Shown piece after piece: positions 1 to 9,800 of a stretch of DNA of 64,000 nt; the first letter of the stretch is position 1, and every line of letters begins with the position of its first letter. Source of the DNA: Calditrichota bacterium (lineage in GTDB: Bacteria; CLD3). A model generated the notes under the pieces. That model had not been told where the DNA came from. It saw only the letters and a list, made by a program, of their open reading frames with translations, and made no database searches. The position numbers and the translations under genes are program-made. The DNA lies in the NCBI GenBank assembly GCA_008501735.1, contig QQUF01000029.1, forward strand, positions 1 to 64,000, given 5' to 3'.

Positions 1-2
1 CA

Positions 3-3000
3 AATCTTAAAAATATTAATGAACAAGTTGATTACATAATAGTTTCACACCCTGATTTTCTTGGCTCAAAACTTAACGAATTTGCTGATTTCCACGACAA
101 CACTTCAAACTTGAATACTAAAATTGTTAATGTGATGGATATTTACGATGAATTCGGTTTTGGACACCGTTCTCCAGAAGCAATCAAAGCATTTTTAGTT
201 CACGCTTATGAAAACTGGCCTTCACCTGCTCCAAGTTATGTTTTATTTGTTGGTGATACCTCTTGGAACGGAAGATTACCTGAAGAAGGTGGTGGAAACT
301 TTATTCCATCTGTAATGCTTCATACTTTAAGTTGGGGACTTTCAATTAGCGATTTTTGGTATGGTTTACTTGATGATGATTTCACTCCAGAACTTTACGT
401 AGGAAGGTTTCCTGTTAACGATAGGTTTCAATTAGAGGCAATTATAAACAAAACAATTGAACACGGAACAAACCCAAATTATGATGAATCATTCAATAAT
501 TGTTTGATGATTTCAGGCGGTGCTTCGCTCTTTTCTGACCAAACGAATATCTTAATTAGAGATCACTTACCTCAAGATTTTAATGTTAAAAGATTAAATA
601 CATCTTTAAATACCACAAATAATTCTGCACAAAACCCAGAATCTCTTCTAAACGATAAAAAATTACTCAATAATATTGAAAAAGATGTGAGTAATGGTGG
701 TACTTCAAATTTAGTTGAATTTTTCGATGATGGAATTTCTATTATAAATTTTATGGGACACGGAGGAGGAGCGATTTGGGCTGACGGAGGACTTTTCAGG
801 CTTAACGATGTTGACCGAACAACCAATCAAGGAAAGTATCCTTTTGTAACAAGTATGACTTGTTTTGCAGGTGCTTTTGATGAACCACAAAGATTAAGCC
901 TTTCAGAAAAAATGCTTATTGTAGAAGATAAAGGAGCAATTGGAGTTCTTGCTTCTTCAGGTTTAGGTTGGACTTGGAACGATTATTTTATTGTTCAAGA
1001 AATTTGGAGACCTCTTCTTGAAGAAAATAGAACTATCGGTGAGTCAGTTTGGCTTGCAAAACAAAGGTATTTGAAAAAATTTGCTTCAAATCCACAAAAC
1101 CCTTCACCACAAGAATTTAGTATGGTTGCTCAATACAACTTGATTGGTGACCCAGCAATGCGACTTTATGTTTCCCAAGATGATTTCAACTCTTTGGAAA
1201 TCTCAAACCTAAGTGTTACTTATGGTGATTCAATTACTATAAGCGGTGAAGCTCCTTTTGAAGTTGAGAATTTAAAAATCGCAATAGCAAATTCTCACGG
1301 TAGAGACATCGCAGAATGGAAATTTTCACCTAATTCAAATCAGTTTAGCGAAAAAATTACGATTCCAAATCAAGGTCCGATTACAACAAGTAGTTTTGAC
1401 CCAGGAACAAATACAACTGTTTACTCCCTTAAACTTGACGATGACCTTTTGAACACAAAGACTGGTTATATTAAAGTTTATGCCGATAACGAAAATCCAA
1501 ATAATTTAAGAGCAGCAAATCAATTCGAACACTTTACAATTGATGGACCTAATTTTATTTCAGCAGAAATTTCCCCACCAAACCCAATTGAAAGAGACTC
1601 AATATTTTTTAACGTTTTCCTTGAAGACAATGGAAAAGATATTCAAGAAGTAACTTGTATTGGGCATTACACCCAAAGAGGTGTTTTTAACACAAGCAAT
1701 TTGGACGACAAATTCGACTTAGTAATGGTTCAAGATTCAACTAACTCAAAAAAATACTACACAACGAATCCTTGGATTGTTCCAAGTTCATTGCGTGGTG
1801 GTTTTACAATAATTTATTTCTTTAGAGTTACAACTGCCGATGGAACCACTTTTGAATCGCAAATTTTTAACTTCCTTCTCAATGATAAACTTGACTTTGT
1901 TGCTGCAAATGAGGACTTTTGGTTAGGTGGTGAAGATTTTGTTACTTACAATTACAAAGTCAGTAACAATTCGTCAGTGCCTTTAACAAATGTTCCAATC
2001 GAATTTAATTTTGCAAAGGCAAACGATTCATTAGGAATTAATTTTTCGCACGTGATTCCTAGTATTCCTGCTGATTCGTTCTCTGTTCTTTCAGAAGAGT
2101 TAGACTTTGCTTCGAATTATAACTTCGATGCTTCTGAATATTTGGTTAATGTCAAAATAAACCCAAACAATAATTTAATCGAAAAAAGCTACTCAAACAA
2201 TTCAACAAACGCTTCTTTCAAACTTAATCACTTTAACGCTTTGCCAAACACGGGAACAACATTAAATAATTCGACTCACTCTGAAGTTAGTGTTGATGAA
2301 CAAGTTTTTGTAAATGTTAATTCAGGTATTTTGAGCCAAGCTAATGTTTTGAAGATTCAGTCTTTAGAAATGGCAAATGATGCAAAACAAGCAAAATTTG
2401 TTCCTTTCACTTTTGAGCCTGATTCTTATCCTTCCAATTACAAAAATGCAAAATCAAGCGATAGCTTTTTAGCTTACAAAATTGATTTTTCAAAATTAGA
2501 AAACGATTTACCAAATGGAGTTGAAGTTAAATTTAGACTTAATGAAAACCTCAAAAACTCTGCTCCTTCAACTGCAACTTCGCAGATTGCTTACTTTGAC
2601 ACTCAAAACCAAAGATGGAAAGCAATCATTTCGGAATCTGATGGAGAATTTATTAAAGTAACGATTACTCAAGAAGGAATTTATGCGCTTTTCAGTAACG
2701 ACGACCAAAGAAGTCCAGCTGTTGAAGTCAATGCTTCTGGTTCTGAAATTGCAGACGGAAACTTCGTACCAACTTCATCAAAAATATCTTTGATTATGCA
2801 AGATGAAAGTGGAATTGATATAGAAACAATTTTTGTAATTCTGAACGGAGACACTCTGAGTACAAACGAATTGCTTTTGCCAGATTCGACTACAAATGCA
2901 AATATTATCTCAATCCCTCTAAACGTAGAATTAAGCACAATTGTCCAAAACTACCTTTTGGAATACTCAGTTTTCGATTACGCTGGAAACTTAAACACTC

Positions 3001-3461
3001 AGCAAGTAACTTTCAAAACTGTCGGAAACGAGACTTTGAAAGTCTTTGGTAATTTTCCAAATCCATTTGGTGATGCAGCAGCAATCACGACTGGACAAAT
3101 TTATGACGTTACTTTGTCGAATCGCGGAACCATTTTTGCCTTTGAGATAACAAACATTGACAATGCAGTTCCTTGGGAGATTAAGATTGATATTTACTCT
3201 GTAGCTGGAAGAAAAGTCAAAAAAATGTTTATGAAATCTGAAGGTGGTGATGCAAGTGAGTTTTCCCCTGAATTCCAACTTAGTCTCTCTCCAAACAACC
3301 GTAAAGAAATCTATTGGGACGGAACTGATGACAAAGGAAGAGAACTTGCTAACGGAATTTACTTTTACGTCATTTCAATCAAAGGGCAAAGCGTAATTGC
3401 CGAGAATATTAGTGAGAAATTCAAAGGCAAACTTGCAAAATTCAAGCGTGAAGAACAATAA
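3..3461 (+). CDS. Gingipain-type C25 peptidase, PorU-like (T9SS), 5' truncated by the window edge
   Basis: Frame is open upstream of the TTG at 111 to the window edge (NLKNINEQVDYIIVSHPDFLGSKLNEF...). C25 motifs DIYDEFGFGHRSPEAIKAFL, FMGHGGG (His) and TSMTCFAG (Cys); C-terminal PNPF...WDGTDDKGRELANGIYFY. Confidence 0.82.
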   Translation, partial: NLKNINEQVDYIIVSHPDFLGSKLNEFADFHDNTSNLNTKIVNVMDIYDEFGFGHRSPEAIKAFLVHAYENWPSPAPSYVLFVGDTSWNGRLPEEGGGNFIPSVMLHTLSWGLSISDFWYGLLDDDFTPELYVGRFPVNDRFQLEAIINKTIEHGTNPNYDESFNNCLMISGGASLFSDQTNILIRDHLPQDFNVKRLNTSLNTTNNSAQNPESLLNDKKLLNNIEKDVSNGGTSNLVEFFDDGISIINFMGHGGGAIWADGGLFRLNDVDRTTNQGKYPFVTSMTCFAGAFDEPQRLSLSEKMLIVEDKGAIGVLASSGLGWTWNDYFIVQEIWRPLLEENRTIGESVWLAKQRYLKKFASNPQNPSPQEFSMVAQYNLIGDPAMRLYVSQDDFNSLEISNLSVTYGDSITISGEAPFEVENLKIAIANSHGRDIAEWKFSPNSNQFSEKITIPNQGPITTSSFDPGTNTTVYSLKLDDDLLNTKTGYIKVYADNENPNNLRAANQFEHFTIDGPNFISAEISPPNPIERDSIFFNVFLEDNGKDIQEVTCIGHYTQRGVFNTSNLDDKFDLVMVQDSTNSKKYYTTNPWIVPSSLRGGFTIIYFFRVTTADGTTFESQIFNFLLNDKLDFVAANEDFWLGGEDFVTYNYKVSNNSSVPLTNVPIEFNFAKANDSLGINFSHVIPSIPADSFSVLSEELDFASNYNFDASEYLVNVKINPNNNLIEKSYSNNSTNASFKLNHFNALPNTGTTLNNSTHSEVSVDEQVFVNVNSGILSQANVLKIQSLEMANDAKQAKFVPFTFEPDSYPSNYKNAKSSDSFLAYKIDFSKLENDLPNGVEVKFRLNENLKNSAPSTATSQIAYFDTQNQRWKAIISESDGEFIKVTITQEGIYALFSNDDQRSPAVEVNASGSEIADGNFVPTSSKISLIMQDESGIDIETIFVILNGDTLSTNELLLPDSTTNANIISIPLNVELSTIVQNYLLEYSVFDYAGNLNTQQVTFKTVGNETLKVFGNFPNPFGDAAAITTGQIYDVTLSNRGTIFAFEITNIDNAVPWEIKIDIYSVAGRKVKKMFMKSEGGDASEFSPEFQLSLSPNNRKEIYWDGTDDKGRELANGIYFYVISIKGQSVIAENISEKFKGKLAKFKREEQ

Positions 3462-3490
3462 AACAAAGTAATTTAGGAGTTTAAAAATAA

Positions 3491-4543
3491 ATGTTATTTC
3501 GAGTTTTTATTTTAACAATCATTTTTGCAAACTTAGCTTTTGCAAAAGAAAATACAACTGCTTTTCTTGAAAGTGGAGTTGGAGCAAAAGCTCTTGGAAT
3601 GGGTAATTCATTCACAGGCTCTTGGGAAAATGGAGACAATTTTTATTGGAATCCTGCAGCAATTTCCTTTTCAAAAAGAAGAGAAATTTCGGCGATGTAT
3701 GCTTCGAGTTTCTTAGAAACCTCTTACAGTTTACTCGGTTACACTCACAAACTTCCAAAAGATGCTTCTTTTGGTTTGAATTGGATTCGTTACAGCATTA
3801 ATGACATTCCTATCAATAATTCTCTCAGTGAAGAAACTCGAGACCCAGACGATCCTTACAGCGAGTTCCAAACAGGAAATAACTTTAGTAGCACTCAACA
3901 AGCCTACTTTTTCACTTTTGGAAAAAAACATAAATTTAATTTTGACTTAGGTTGGCTTTACTTTAATCTTCCAATTGAAGCAGCTTACGGTTTTAATGTA
4001 AAAGTAATCAGAGTCGGAACCGACAAGTTAGATGCAGAAATTTTTGATGCAGACCAAAAAAGAGATGATACTGTTGACCCTGCGATTAGTTACACAGATT
4101 TATCTGTAACAGGAATCGGAATGGATTTAGGTTTCTTGATAAAATTGAATATGAACGAAGTTGTAAGTCGTGAAGATTTAGGTTACTTGGGAATCGGTTT
4201 CAACATTCAAGATTTGAACGAAGAAGAACTTAAATGGAGTGCGAATGTTAAAGATAAAGTTGAAAGAGCTTATTTAACTGGATTTCATTACGTTCAAGAG
4301 CTTGATTGGGTTGTTGATAAAATTACTGGAACTTACACTCGTAACTCAAGAAATGGTGGTTCTAACCATTTTGGAGGCGAATTTCAAATAAAAAAAATGT
4401 TTGCAATTCGTTTAGGTTCAAATGACGGTGATATTACTTATGGACTTGGAGTAAACTTTAAAGGTTTCACACTTGACTGGGCATTTTGGAATCACAGTGA
4501 ACTTGAAGGACCTCACAGGATTAACTTAGCTTTTCAGTTTTAA
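3491..4543 (+). CDS. PorV/PorQ family outer-membrane beta-barrel protein
   Basis: Signal peptide then ESGVGAKALGMGNSFTGSWENGDNFYWNPAAISF; directly downstream of the PorU-like gene. Confidence 0.75.
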   Translation: MLFRVFILTIIFANLAFAKENTTAFLESGVGAKALGMGNSFTGSWENGDNFYWNPAAISFSKRREISAMYASSFLETSYSLLGYTHKLPKDASFGLNWIRYSINDIPINNSLSEETRDPDDPYSEFQTGNNFSSTQQAYFFTFGKKHKFNFDLGWLYFNLPIEAAYGFNVKVIRVGTDKLDAEIFDADQKRDDTVDPAISYTDLSVTGIGMDLGFLIKLNMNEVVSREDLGYLGIGFNIQDLNEEELKWSANVKDKVERAYLTGFHYVQELDWVVDKITGTYTRNSRNGGSNHFGGEFQIKKMFAIRLGSNDGDITYGLGVNFKGFTLDWAFWNHSELEGPHRINLAFQF

Positions 4544-4558
4544 TCGGACTTTTATGAA

Positions 4559-5356
4559 ATGAAGAAATTACTTTTTGTTCTTTTAGTAGGAACTATCCTT
4601 GCTTGTGGTCAAGATAAAAATGAAGACACAACTCCTCCAAGAAAACCTGTTTTTGTTTACAAATCTCTTGATTCAGCGAAAGTTGAAACAGGGATTGACG
4701 CAATCCCAGAAACTGATGGAATTAGATTTGAGTGGTTTTTAAATACAGAAAATGATTTAGATGTTTATACAATCTATAGAAGAAAAGATTCTGTAAATAC
4801 TACCTTCTCAGAGCTTACTTCGATTGAAGCAGACTCCAAAGATTTCTTAGACAGTCTTTTAGTTACACAAGGTGAAGACTCTGGTTTAATTCGTCAGTAT
4901 TTGTTCTTCGTTGACGACTCAATTAACATTGCACAAAGTTTTGATTACTACATTCGTGCTTTCGATAAATCAGGAAATCCATCTTCTCCTTCCGATACTG
5001 TGTCTTACAGAATTGAACCGAAACCAACTATTTTAGAACCTAAGAAACAAACAAACTCACAAACTCCTTCTCTAAAATGGAATTGGAACCCTCTAAGTTT
5101 CCCACAATTTTTGGTAAGAGTAAGGGACGAATTTGGTAAGACAATTTGGATTTACCAAAACATTCCTGATGCATTTCCTGAAGACTACGAAGTTGTTTTT
5201 AATGAAGACGGTAAGGCGAGCATTCCTTTGCTTGAACAAGATGGAAAATATTCTTGGCGAATTGATGGAATCGGAAGCTATAACGAACCTTTTTCAGGTG
5301 CTGAAAGTGCTTGGGAAGAATTCATAGTTGATACAACTCAAACCGTTAGTCAATAG
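4559..5356 (+). CDS. Secreted lipoprotein, fibronectin-like
   Basis: Lipobox LACG after a hydrophobic N-terminus. Confidence 0.6.
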   Translation: MKKLLFVLLVGTILACGQDKNEDTTPPRKPVFVYKSLDSAKVETGIDAIPETDGIRFEWFLNTENDLDVYTIYRRKDSVNTTFSELTSIEADSKDFLDSLLVTQGEDSGLIRQYLFFVDDSINIAQSFDYYIRAFDKSGNPSSPSDTVSYRIEPKPTILEPKKQTNSQTPSLKWNWNPLSFPQFLVRVRDEFGKTIWIYQNIPDAFPEDYEVVFNEDGKASIPLLEQDGKYSWRIDGIGSYNEPFSGAESAWEEFIVDTTQTVSQ

Positions 5357-6103
5357 ATGTTTTTGACAATTTTTCTCATTTTTACTTTGGCTTTTAATAT
5401 TTTTGCGGAAGAAAGAGCCGAGAAAATTTTTACCGATTGGGTTTCAAAATTCAAAACAACTCAAGACGAAATTATAACAATTGATTTTAAAAACTTCCGT
5501 AAAGGCAAACTGAAAGACGAAGGGAAAATTTTGCTTTTAAGAAAAAGTAGTGAGAAAAGTTCTAGTTTTTTGGTTTTTATTGAAAAAGCAAAAAAAATGG
5601 AAGGTGTTAGAATCCTTTTCGATTCAGAAAAACTTGACAGTTATTCGATTTATTTTCCGAAATCAAAAAAAATTAAAAAGATTAAAGGAAATGATAAAGA
5701 GTTTTCAGCACTTTCAGTTGGATTTGAGATTTTTTTCAGTAGTAAGATTCCTACTTTACAAAATTTTCAAGAAACGGAGGATTTGTTTATTTTTGAATCA
5801 CAAGGTAAGCGAAAAGCAAAAACTGTTTACGAATTTACAAAAGTTGACACCTCTTTAAATTCAATTCTATCTTTTAATAAGTATGGAAAAGAAGAAGGGA
5901 AATTTATTTCACAAAAGATGAAATATTTTAACGGGATCCCAAGAATTATTTCTTATAAAGCTGAGAATTTGCTAAAAAAGGAAGTGATAGAATCAAATGT
6001 TTCTAATTGTATTTTTCTAAATTTAGACGAGAGTTGGTTCAAAGACTCTTTTTTAGGAAACGAAAATTTTGTCAAAGAAATAAAGTCTAAGATTAGTCCT
6101 TAG
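5357..6103 (+). CDS. Outer-membrane lipoprotein-sorting (LolA-like) protein
   Basis: Signal peptide; layout resembles the LolA-like PF17131 family; start abuts the previous stop. Confidence 0.6.
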   Translation: MFLTIFLIFTLAFNIFAEERAEKIFTDWVSKFKTTQDEIITIDFKNFRKGKLKDEGKILLLRKSSEKSSSFLVFIEKAKKMEGVRILFDSEKLDSYSIYFPKSKKIKKIKGNDKEFSALSVGFEIFFSSKIPTLQNFQETEDLFIFESQGKRKAKTVYEFTKVDTSLNSILSFNKYGKEEGKFISQKMKYFNGIPRIISYKAENLLKKEVIESNVSNCIFLNLDESWFKDSFLGNENFVKEIKSKISP

Positions 6104-6335
6104 AAGTTTCTTTTTCTTTTTTCTCAAACTCTTCCTCGTCGTAATCACTAAGTGACATTTCTTCTGGCGGAATAAATTCTTCTTTTGCAAAAAGCCCTGC
6201 AAGTCCTCGAATCAAAATCACAATAAAACACCCTAAAATCACAAAATCTTGACTTTCAGTAAAAAAGAAGGTATAAAATAATCCGATTGAACTAATTAGA
6301 ACTGTTGGTAAAGCAAGAATAGTTTTATCTAACAT
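6093..6335 (-). CDS. Small membrane protein
   Basis: 80 aa, two hydrophobic segments, acidic C-terminus. Confidence 0.55.
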   Translation of the reverse strand: MLDKTILALPTVLISSIGLFYTFFFTESQDFVILGCFIVILIRGLAGLFAKEEFIPPEEMSLSDYDEEEFEKKEKETSKD

Positions 6336-6343
6336 TTTGTCTC

Positions 6344-7024
6344 CTAAGAAACATAATCTTTGTAAGCCTCAATATCTGTAATTGTCAGTTTACTACCTTT
6401 TTTGATAATCAAACCATTTTGCTGTAACTTCGAGAAAACTCTTGAAACCGTTTCTCTTGAAGTTCCAGCCATATTTGCAATATCTTGTTGCATTGGCAAA
6501 CCGTTAATCACAATGCTGTTATCTCTATGAATTCCAATTTCTTCTGCCAATCTCAAAATTACGTAAGCAACTTTCCCAGTCGCATCTTTAAGCGAAAGGC
6601 TTTTAATTTGAGAATCAGATTTTCTAAGCCTTCGAGCTAATTCTTTGAGCAAATTAATTGAGACTTTTGGGTATTCTTCAAGCAAGTTTAAAAAGTCACC
6701 ACGTCGCAAAATCATAAGTTCAGAATCAGTAAGAGAAGTTACACTTGCACTACGAGAGCTTCCATCTAATAAAGCCATTTCACCAAAAATATCCCCCGAA
6801 GAAAGAATAGATAAAATCACTTCACGACCGTCATCATTTATTTGAGAAATTTTGACTTTCCCTTTGCCTATCATAAATAAAACTCTTCCCATATCCTCTT
6901 CTAATAATATTAGATTGTCCTTAGCGTAATGTTGTACTGTTACTAAAGAAGCCAATTTATCTAAGTCAAATTGTGTCAAGCCTGCAAATATCGGAACCTT
7001 TTTAAGGTAAAGTGTAACATCCAT
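6344..7024 (-). CDS. Crp/Fnr family transcriptional regulator
   Basis: cNMP-binding GEMALLDGSSRSASV and HTH QQDIANMAGTSRETVSRVF; no cysteines. Confidence 0.93.
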   Translation of the reverse strand: MDVTLYLKKVPIFAGLTQFDLDKLASLVTVQHYAKDNLILLEEDMGRVLFMIGKGKVKISQINDDGREVILSILSSGDIFGEMALLDGSSRSASVTSLTDSELMILRRGDFLNLLEEYPKVSINLLKELARRLRKSDSQIKSLSLKDATGKVAYVILRLAEEIGIHRDNSIVINGLPMQQDIANMAGTSRETVSRVFSKLQQNGLIIKKGSKLTITDIEAYKDYVS

Positions 7025-7151
7025 TTAAAATTTCTCCACAGTTATTTTGAAGTCTTAAAAAAATCTAAACTATAAATTAACAAATTTTTTTTAAAAAAAT
7101 GGAAAATTAAGAATGAAAACCATAAAACACTAAAATTAAAAAATTAAAAAA

Positions 7152-7165
7152 TTGATATAAATCAC
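7152..7165. promoter_or_regulatory. CRP/FNR-type operator TTGATATAAATCAC (GTGAT-N4-ATCAA on the minus strand)
   Basis: Interrupted dyad between the divergent Crp/Fnr gene and the T9SS adhesin gene. Confidence 0.55.
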
Positions 7166-7216
7166 TTCTTTTAGTTTCAAAAGAAGTATCATCTTTCATA
7201 AAAGATGATACTTTTT
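7164..7216 (+). promoter_or_regulatory. Two overlapping, mutually exclusive hairpins; the second is followed by a T-tract (attenuator-like)
   Basis: ACTTCTTTT(7164-7172)/AAAAGAAGT(7179-7187) overlaps AAGTATCATCTTT(7184-7196)/AAAGATGATACTT(7201-7213). Confidence 0.5.
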
Positions 7217-7326
7217 CTGGGAATTTTTTACAAAAAAAATCGATTTTATAAAAGAGAAAGAGGAATCTTTTTAAAAACAATTAGTTTAACAAACATCATT
7301 TAATTCTTTTAGTAGGAGAAAAATAA

Positions 7327-9687
7327 ATGAAAAAAATTCTAATCTTACAAGTAATGCTATTAACATTAGCATTTGATGCCGCTTTTGCGGGTGTTACAAT
7401 TACGAGTTTCGGTTTACGTAGAAAATCTGATAGTGGACAATCTGCGGAAGCTGGTGAAGTTCTTGAAGTAAAGTTCGAAGCAACGATTGACGGTGATGAC
7501 GAAGAAATTGACTTAATTGACAGGAGTGATTCTTTCACAGGTTCAAATCGAGTCAGAGCAATTGGAGATACTTCTTCGACAACACCTTCTGACAATACGA
7601 CAAGCAATGCAATTTTTGGAAGTACCATCAGTATTTCAAATACCTCTTTTGGTACAACTGGAGCAACATTTGAAGTTACGATTCCAACTCTGCCAGACTC
7701 GATTAATACTTTCCAAATTGGTTTAGCAGCAAGAGGACTTGACAACGGTTCTTCTGGAAATGTAAGTAGTTTTTGGAGTGCCCAATCGCCCTCAAGTGCC
7801 GATTTCACAAAAGTTAACTCTGCACCTGCAGGCTATTTCACTCACATTGACATTGTCCAACCTTCAACCCAAACTCCGACCTTTGTTTCTCCTGCAGCTT
7901 CAAGTTCGGACAACTCGACTTTGGCTTACAATTTTACATTACCCGAAGAAGCAACTTCTGGAACGGTTCAACTTACTTTTACGCGGACAGGTGGGACAGC
8001 AGATGCAAATTCACCTCATACTCTAATCTTTTCAAATACAACAGCAATTCAGTATACTGGTTCAATTAATGCAACAACCTCAAGTCCATTTTTTGCTGTC
8101 TCCAGTGGATTACTAAGCCTTACCTCATCTCATACTTCTGGCTTAGTTGACGGAACAATTTACACCGTTCAACTTTCTTACCAAGACGCTACTCCAAATG
8201 CGGCTGCAACTGTTGACCACACTAATTTTACTTTCGACAGTTCAACCTCTGCTCCAACAATTACTTCACCAACAACAGGTTCAGGAGCAGCAACTGACTT
8301 TGACGTAGATTTTAACTTACCCGAAGACGCAACTAGTGGAACTATAATCGCAACGATTACCCGAACAGCAGGAAGCACTGATATTGGCTCACCTCATCAA
8401 TTAACAATTAACGGAATTACCTCAAGTGGTGCGAAGACACTAGCTTTAAACACTTCGACTCTTGGAAGTTCAACAATTTCTGGTGGAACGGTCAGCCTTT
8501 CAGGTGGAGCGGCTTTAGCGGTTGGAGCAATTTATTCAATTGAACTTAAATACCAAGATGCTTTAGGAAATTCAGAAGCAAGCACAACAAACACAAGTAT
8601 TACTTTCTCAGGTTCAAATGCAACTGTAAACATAACAGGAACTCCAAATAACGATACAATTACAAATGTTAATACCTTAGTTTATACTTTAACAATGTCA
8701 ACAACTTCTGGATCAGCAACGCTAAATTCTGTGATTTTTGATGCAACAGGAACAGCTTCTGCAAGTGATTTTGCGACAAATGGAATGCAACTTGTTTTAG
8801 ATTCAAATGGCAACTCAACTTTTGACAATGACACGGATACGGTTCTTGGAACACAAAATTTTTCAGGTGCAATAACTTTTTCAAGTTTAACCCAATCTAT
8901 CTCAACTTCAACATCTCGTTTATTCCTTACAGCAAGACGCTCAGGAACACAAGTAATTACTGATAACGTTCAGTTTAATGTAAATGAGCAATCGAATTTC
9001 ACTTTCACTGGTGGAACTCCTGCGGGAACTTTCCCTCTTAGTTCAAGTGATAATTCACTTCCTGTCGAACTCACAGAATTCTCAGCTAAGCCAATTTACA
9101 ATCTGCAAAATAGCACTGTTGGAATTTCAATTTCTTGGACTACTGAGTCTGAAACAAACAATGACTACTTCGTCTTAGAAAGAAAAGAATTTGGACAAGA
9201 AAGTTGGGAAAGAATTTCTCAAAAAGTCTTCTCACTCAATGGTAACTCTGCCTCTTCACAAAATTATACTTTTGAAGATTTAGATAATTTGAAGTTCAAC
9301 ACAACTTATGAATACAGAATTTTCGACGTTGACTTAGAAGGAAATTCAAATTTAAATGAACTTACAGCAAAAGCTACAACCGTTAGTGAAAATGTTTTGA
9401 GACCAAAAACATTCGTTCTTGAAAAAGCTTTTCCAAATCCTTTTAACCCTTCAACAAACATTTCTTTTGCACTTCCTCAAGACTCAAAAGTTTCATTAAG
9501 AATTTTCAATCTTCTCGGACAAGAAGTTAGGACTTTGGTGAACAATGAAGCCTTAGCTGCACAATACCATTCTTACAAATGGGACGGTAAAGACGATTTG
9601 GGAAATTCAGTTTCGACAGGAGTTTACTTCGTGAAAGTAACTGCCGATAAATTTTCTGAAACCCAAAAAATTACTTTCTTGAAATAA
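7327..9687 (+). CDS. T9SS-secreted adhesin-like protein with C-terminal sorting domain
   Basis: Signal peptide; internal repeats LPE[ED]ATSGT...TRT; C-terminus FPNPFNPSTNISF...GVYFVKVTADKFSETQKITFLK. Confidence 0.82.
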   Translation: MKKILILQVMLLTLAFDAAFAGVTITSFGLRRKSDSGQSAEAGEVLEVKFEATIDGDDEEIDLIDRSDSFTGSNRVRAIGDTSSTTPSDNTTSNAIFGSTISISNTSFGTTGATFEVTIPTLPDSINTFQIGLAARGLDNGSSGNVSSFWSAQSPSSADFTKVNSAPAGYFTHIDIVQPSTQTPTFVSPAASSSDNSTLAYNFTLPEEATSGTVQLTFTRTGGTADANSPHTLIFSNTTAIQYTGSINATTSSPFFAVSSGLLSLTSSHTSGLVDGTIYTVQLSYQDATPNAAATVDHTNFTFDSSTSAPTITSPTTGSGAATDFDVDFNLPEDATSGTIIATITRTAGSTDIGSPHQLTINGITSSGAKTLALNTSTLGSSTISGGTVSLSGGAALAVGAIYSIELKYQDALGNSEASTTNTSITFSGSNATVNITGTPNNDTITNVNTLVYTLTMSTTSGSATLNSVIFDATGTASASDFATNGMQLVLDSNGNSTFDNDTDTVLGTQNFSGAITFSSLTQSISTSTSRLFLTARRSGTQVITDNVQFNVNEQSNFTFTGGTPAGTFPLSSSDNSLPVELTEFSAKPIYNLQNSTVGISISWTTESETNNDYFVLERKEFGQESWERISQKVFSLNGNSASSQNYTFEDLDNLKFNTTYEYRIFDVDLEGNSNLNELTAKATTVSENVLRPKTFVLEKAFPNPFNPSTNISFALPQDSKVSLRIFNLLGQEVRTLVNNEALAAQYHSYKWDGKDDLGNSVSTGVYFVKVTADKFSETQKITFLK

Positions 9688-9705
9688 AATTTTCAATTTT
9701 TCTTT

Positions 9706-9737
9706 AAAAGCCCGTTAAATTCTTAACGGGCTTTTTT
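9706..9737 (+). terminator. Rho-independent terminator
   Basis: AAAAGCCCGTTAA-ATTC-TTAACGGGCTTTTTTT. Confidence 0.88.
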
Positions 9738-9773
9738 TGTTATCAAAATGTAAAATTTTAAACCAAAGGATTG

Positions 9774-9793
9774 CCGACTAAAGTCGGTTTTTT
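9774..9793 (+). terminator. Second short terminator-like hairpin
   Basis: CCGAC-TAAA-GTCGG-TTTTTT. Confidence 0.5.
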
Positions 9794-9800
9794 AGTTTAA

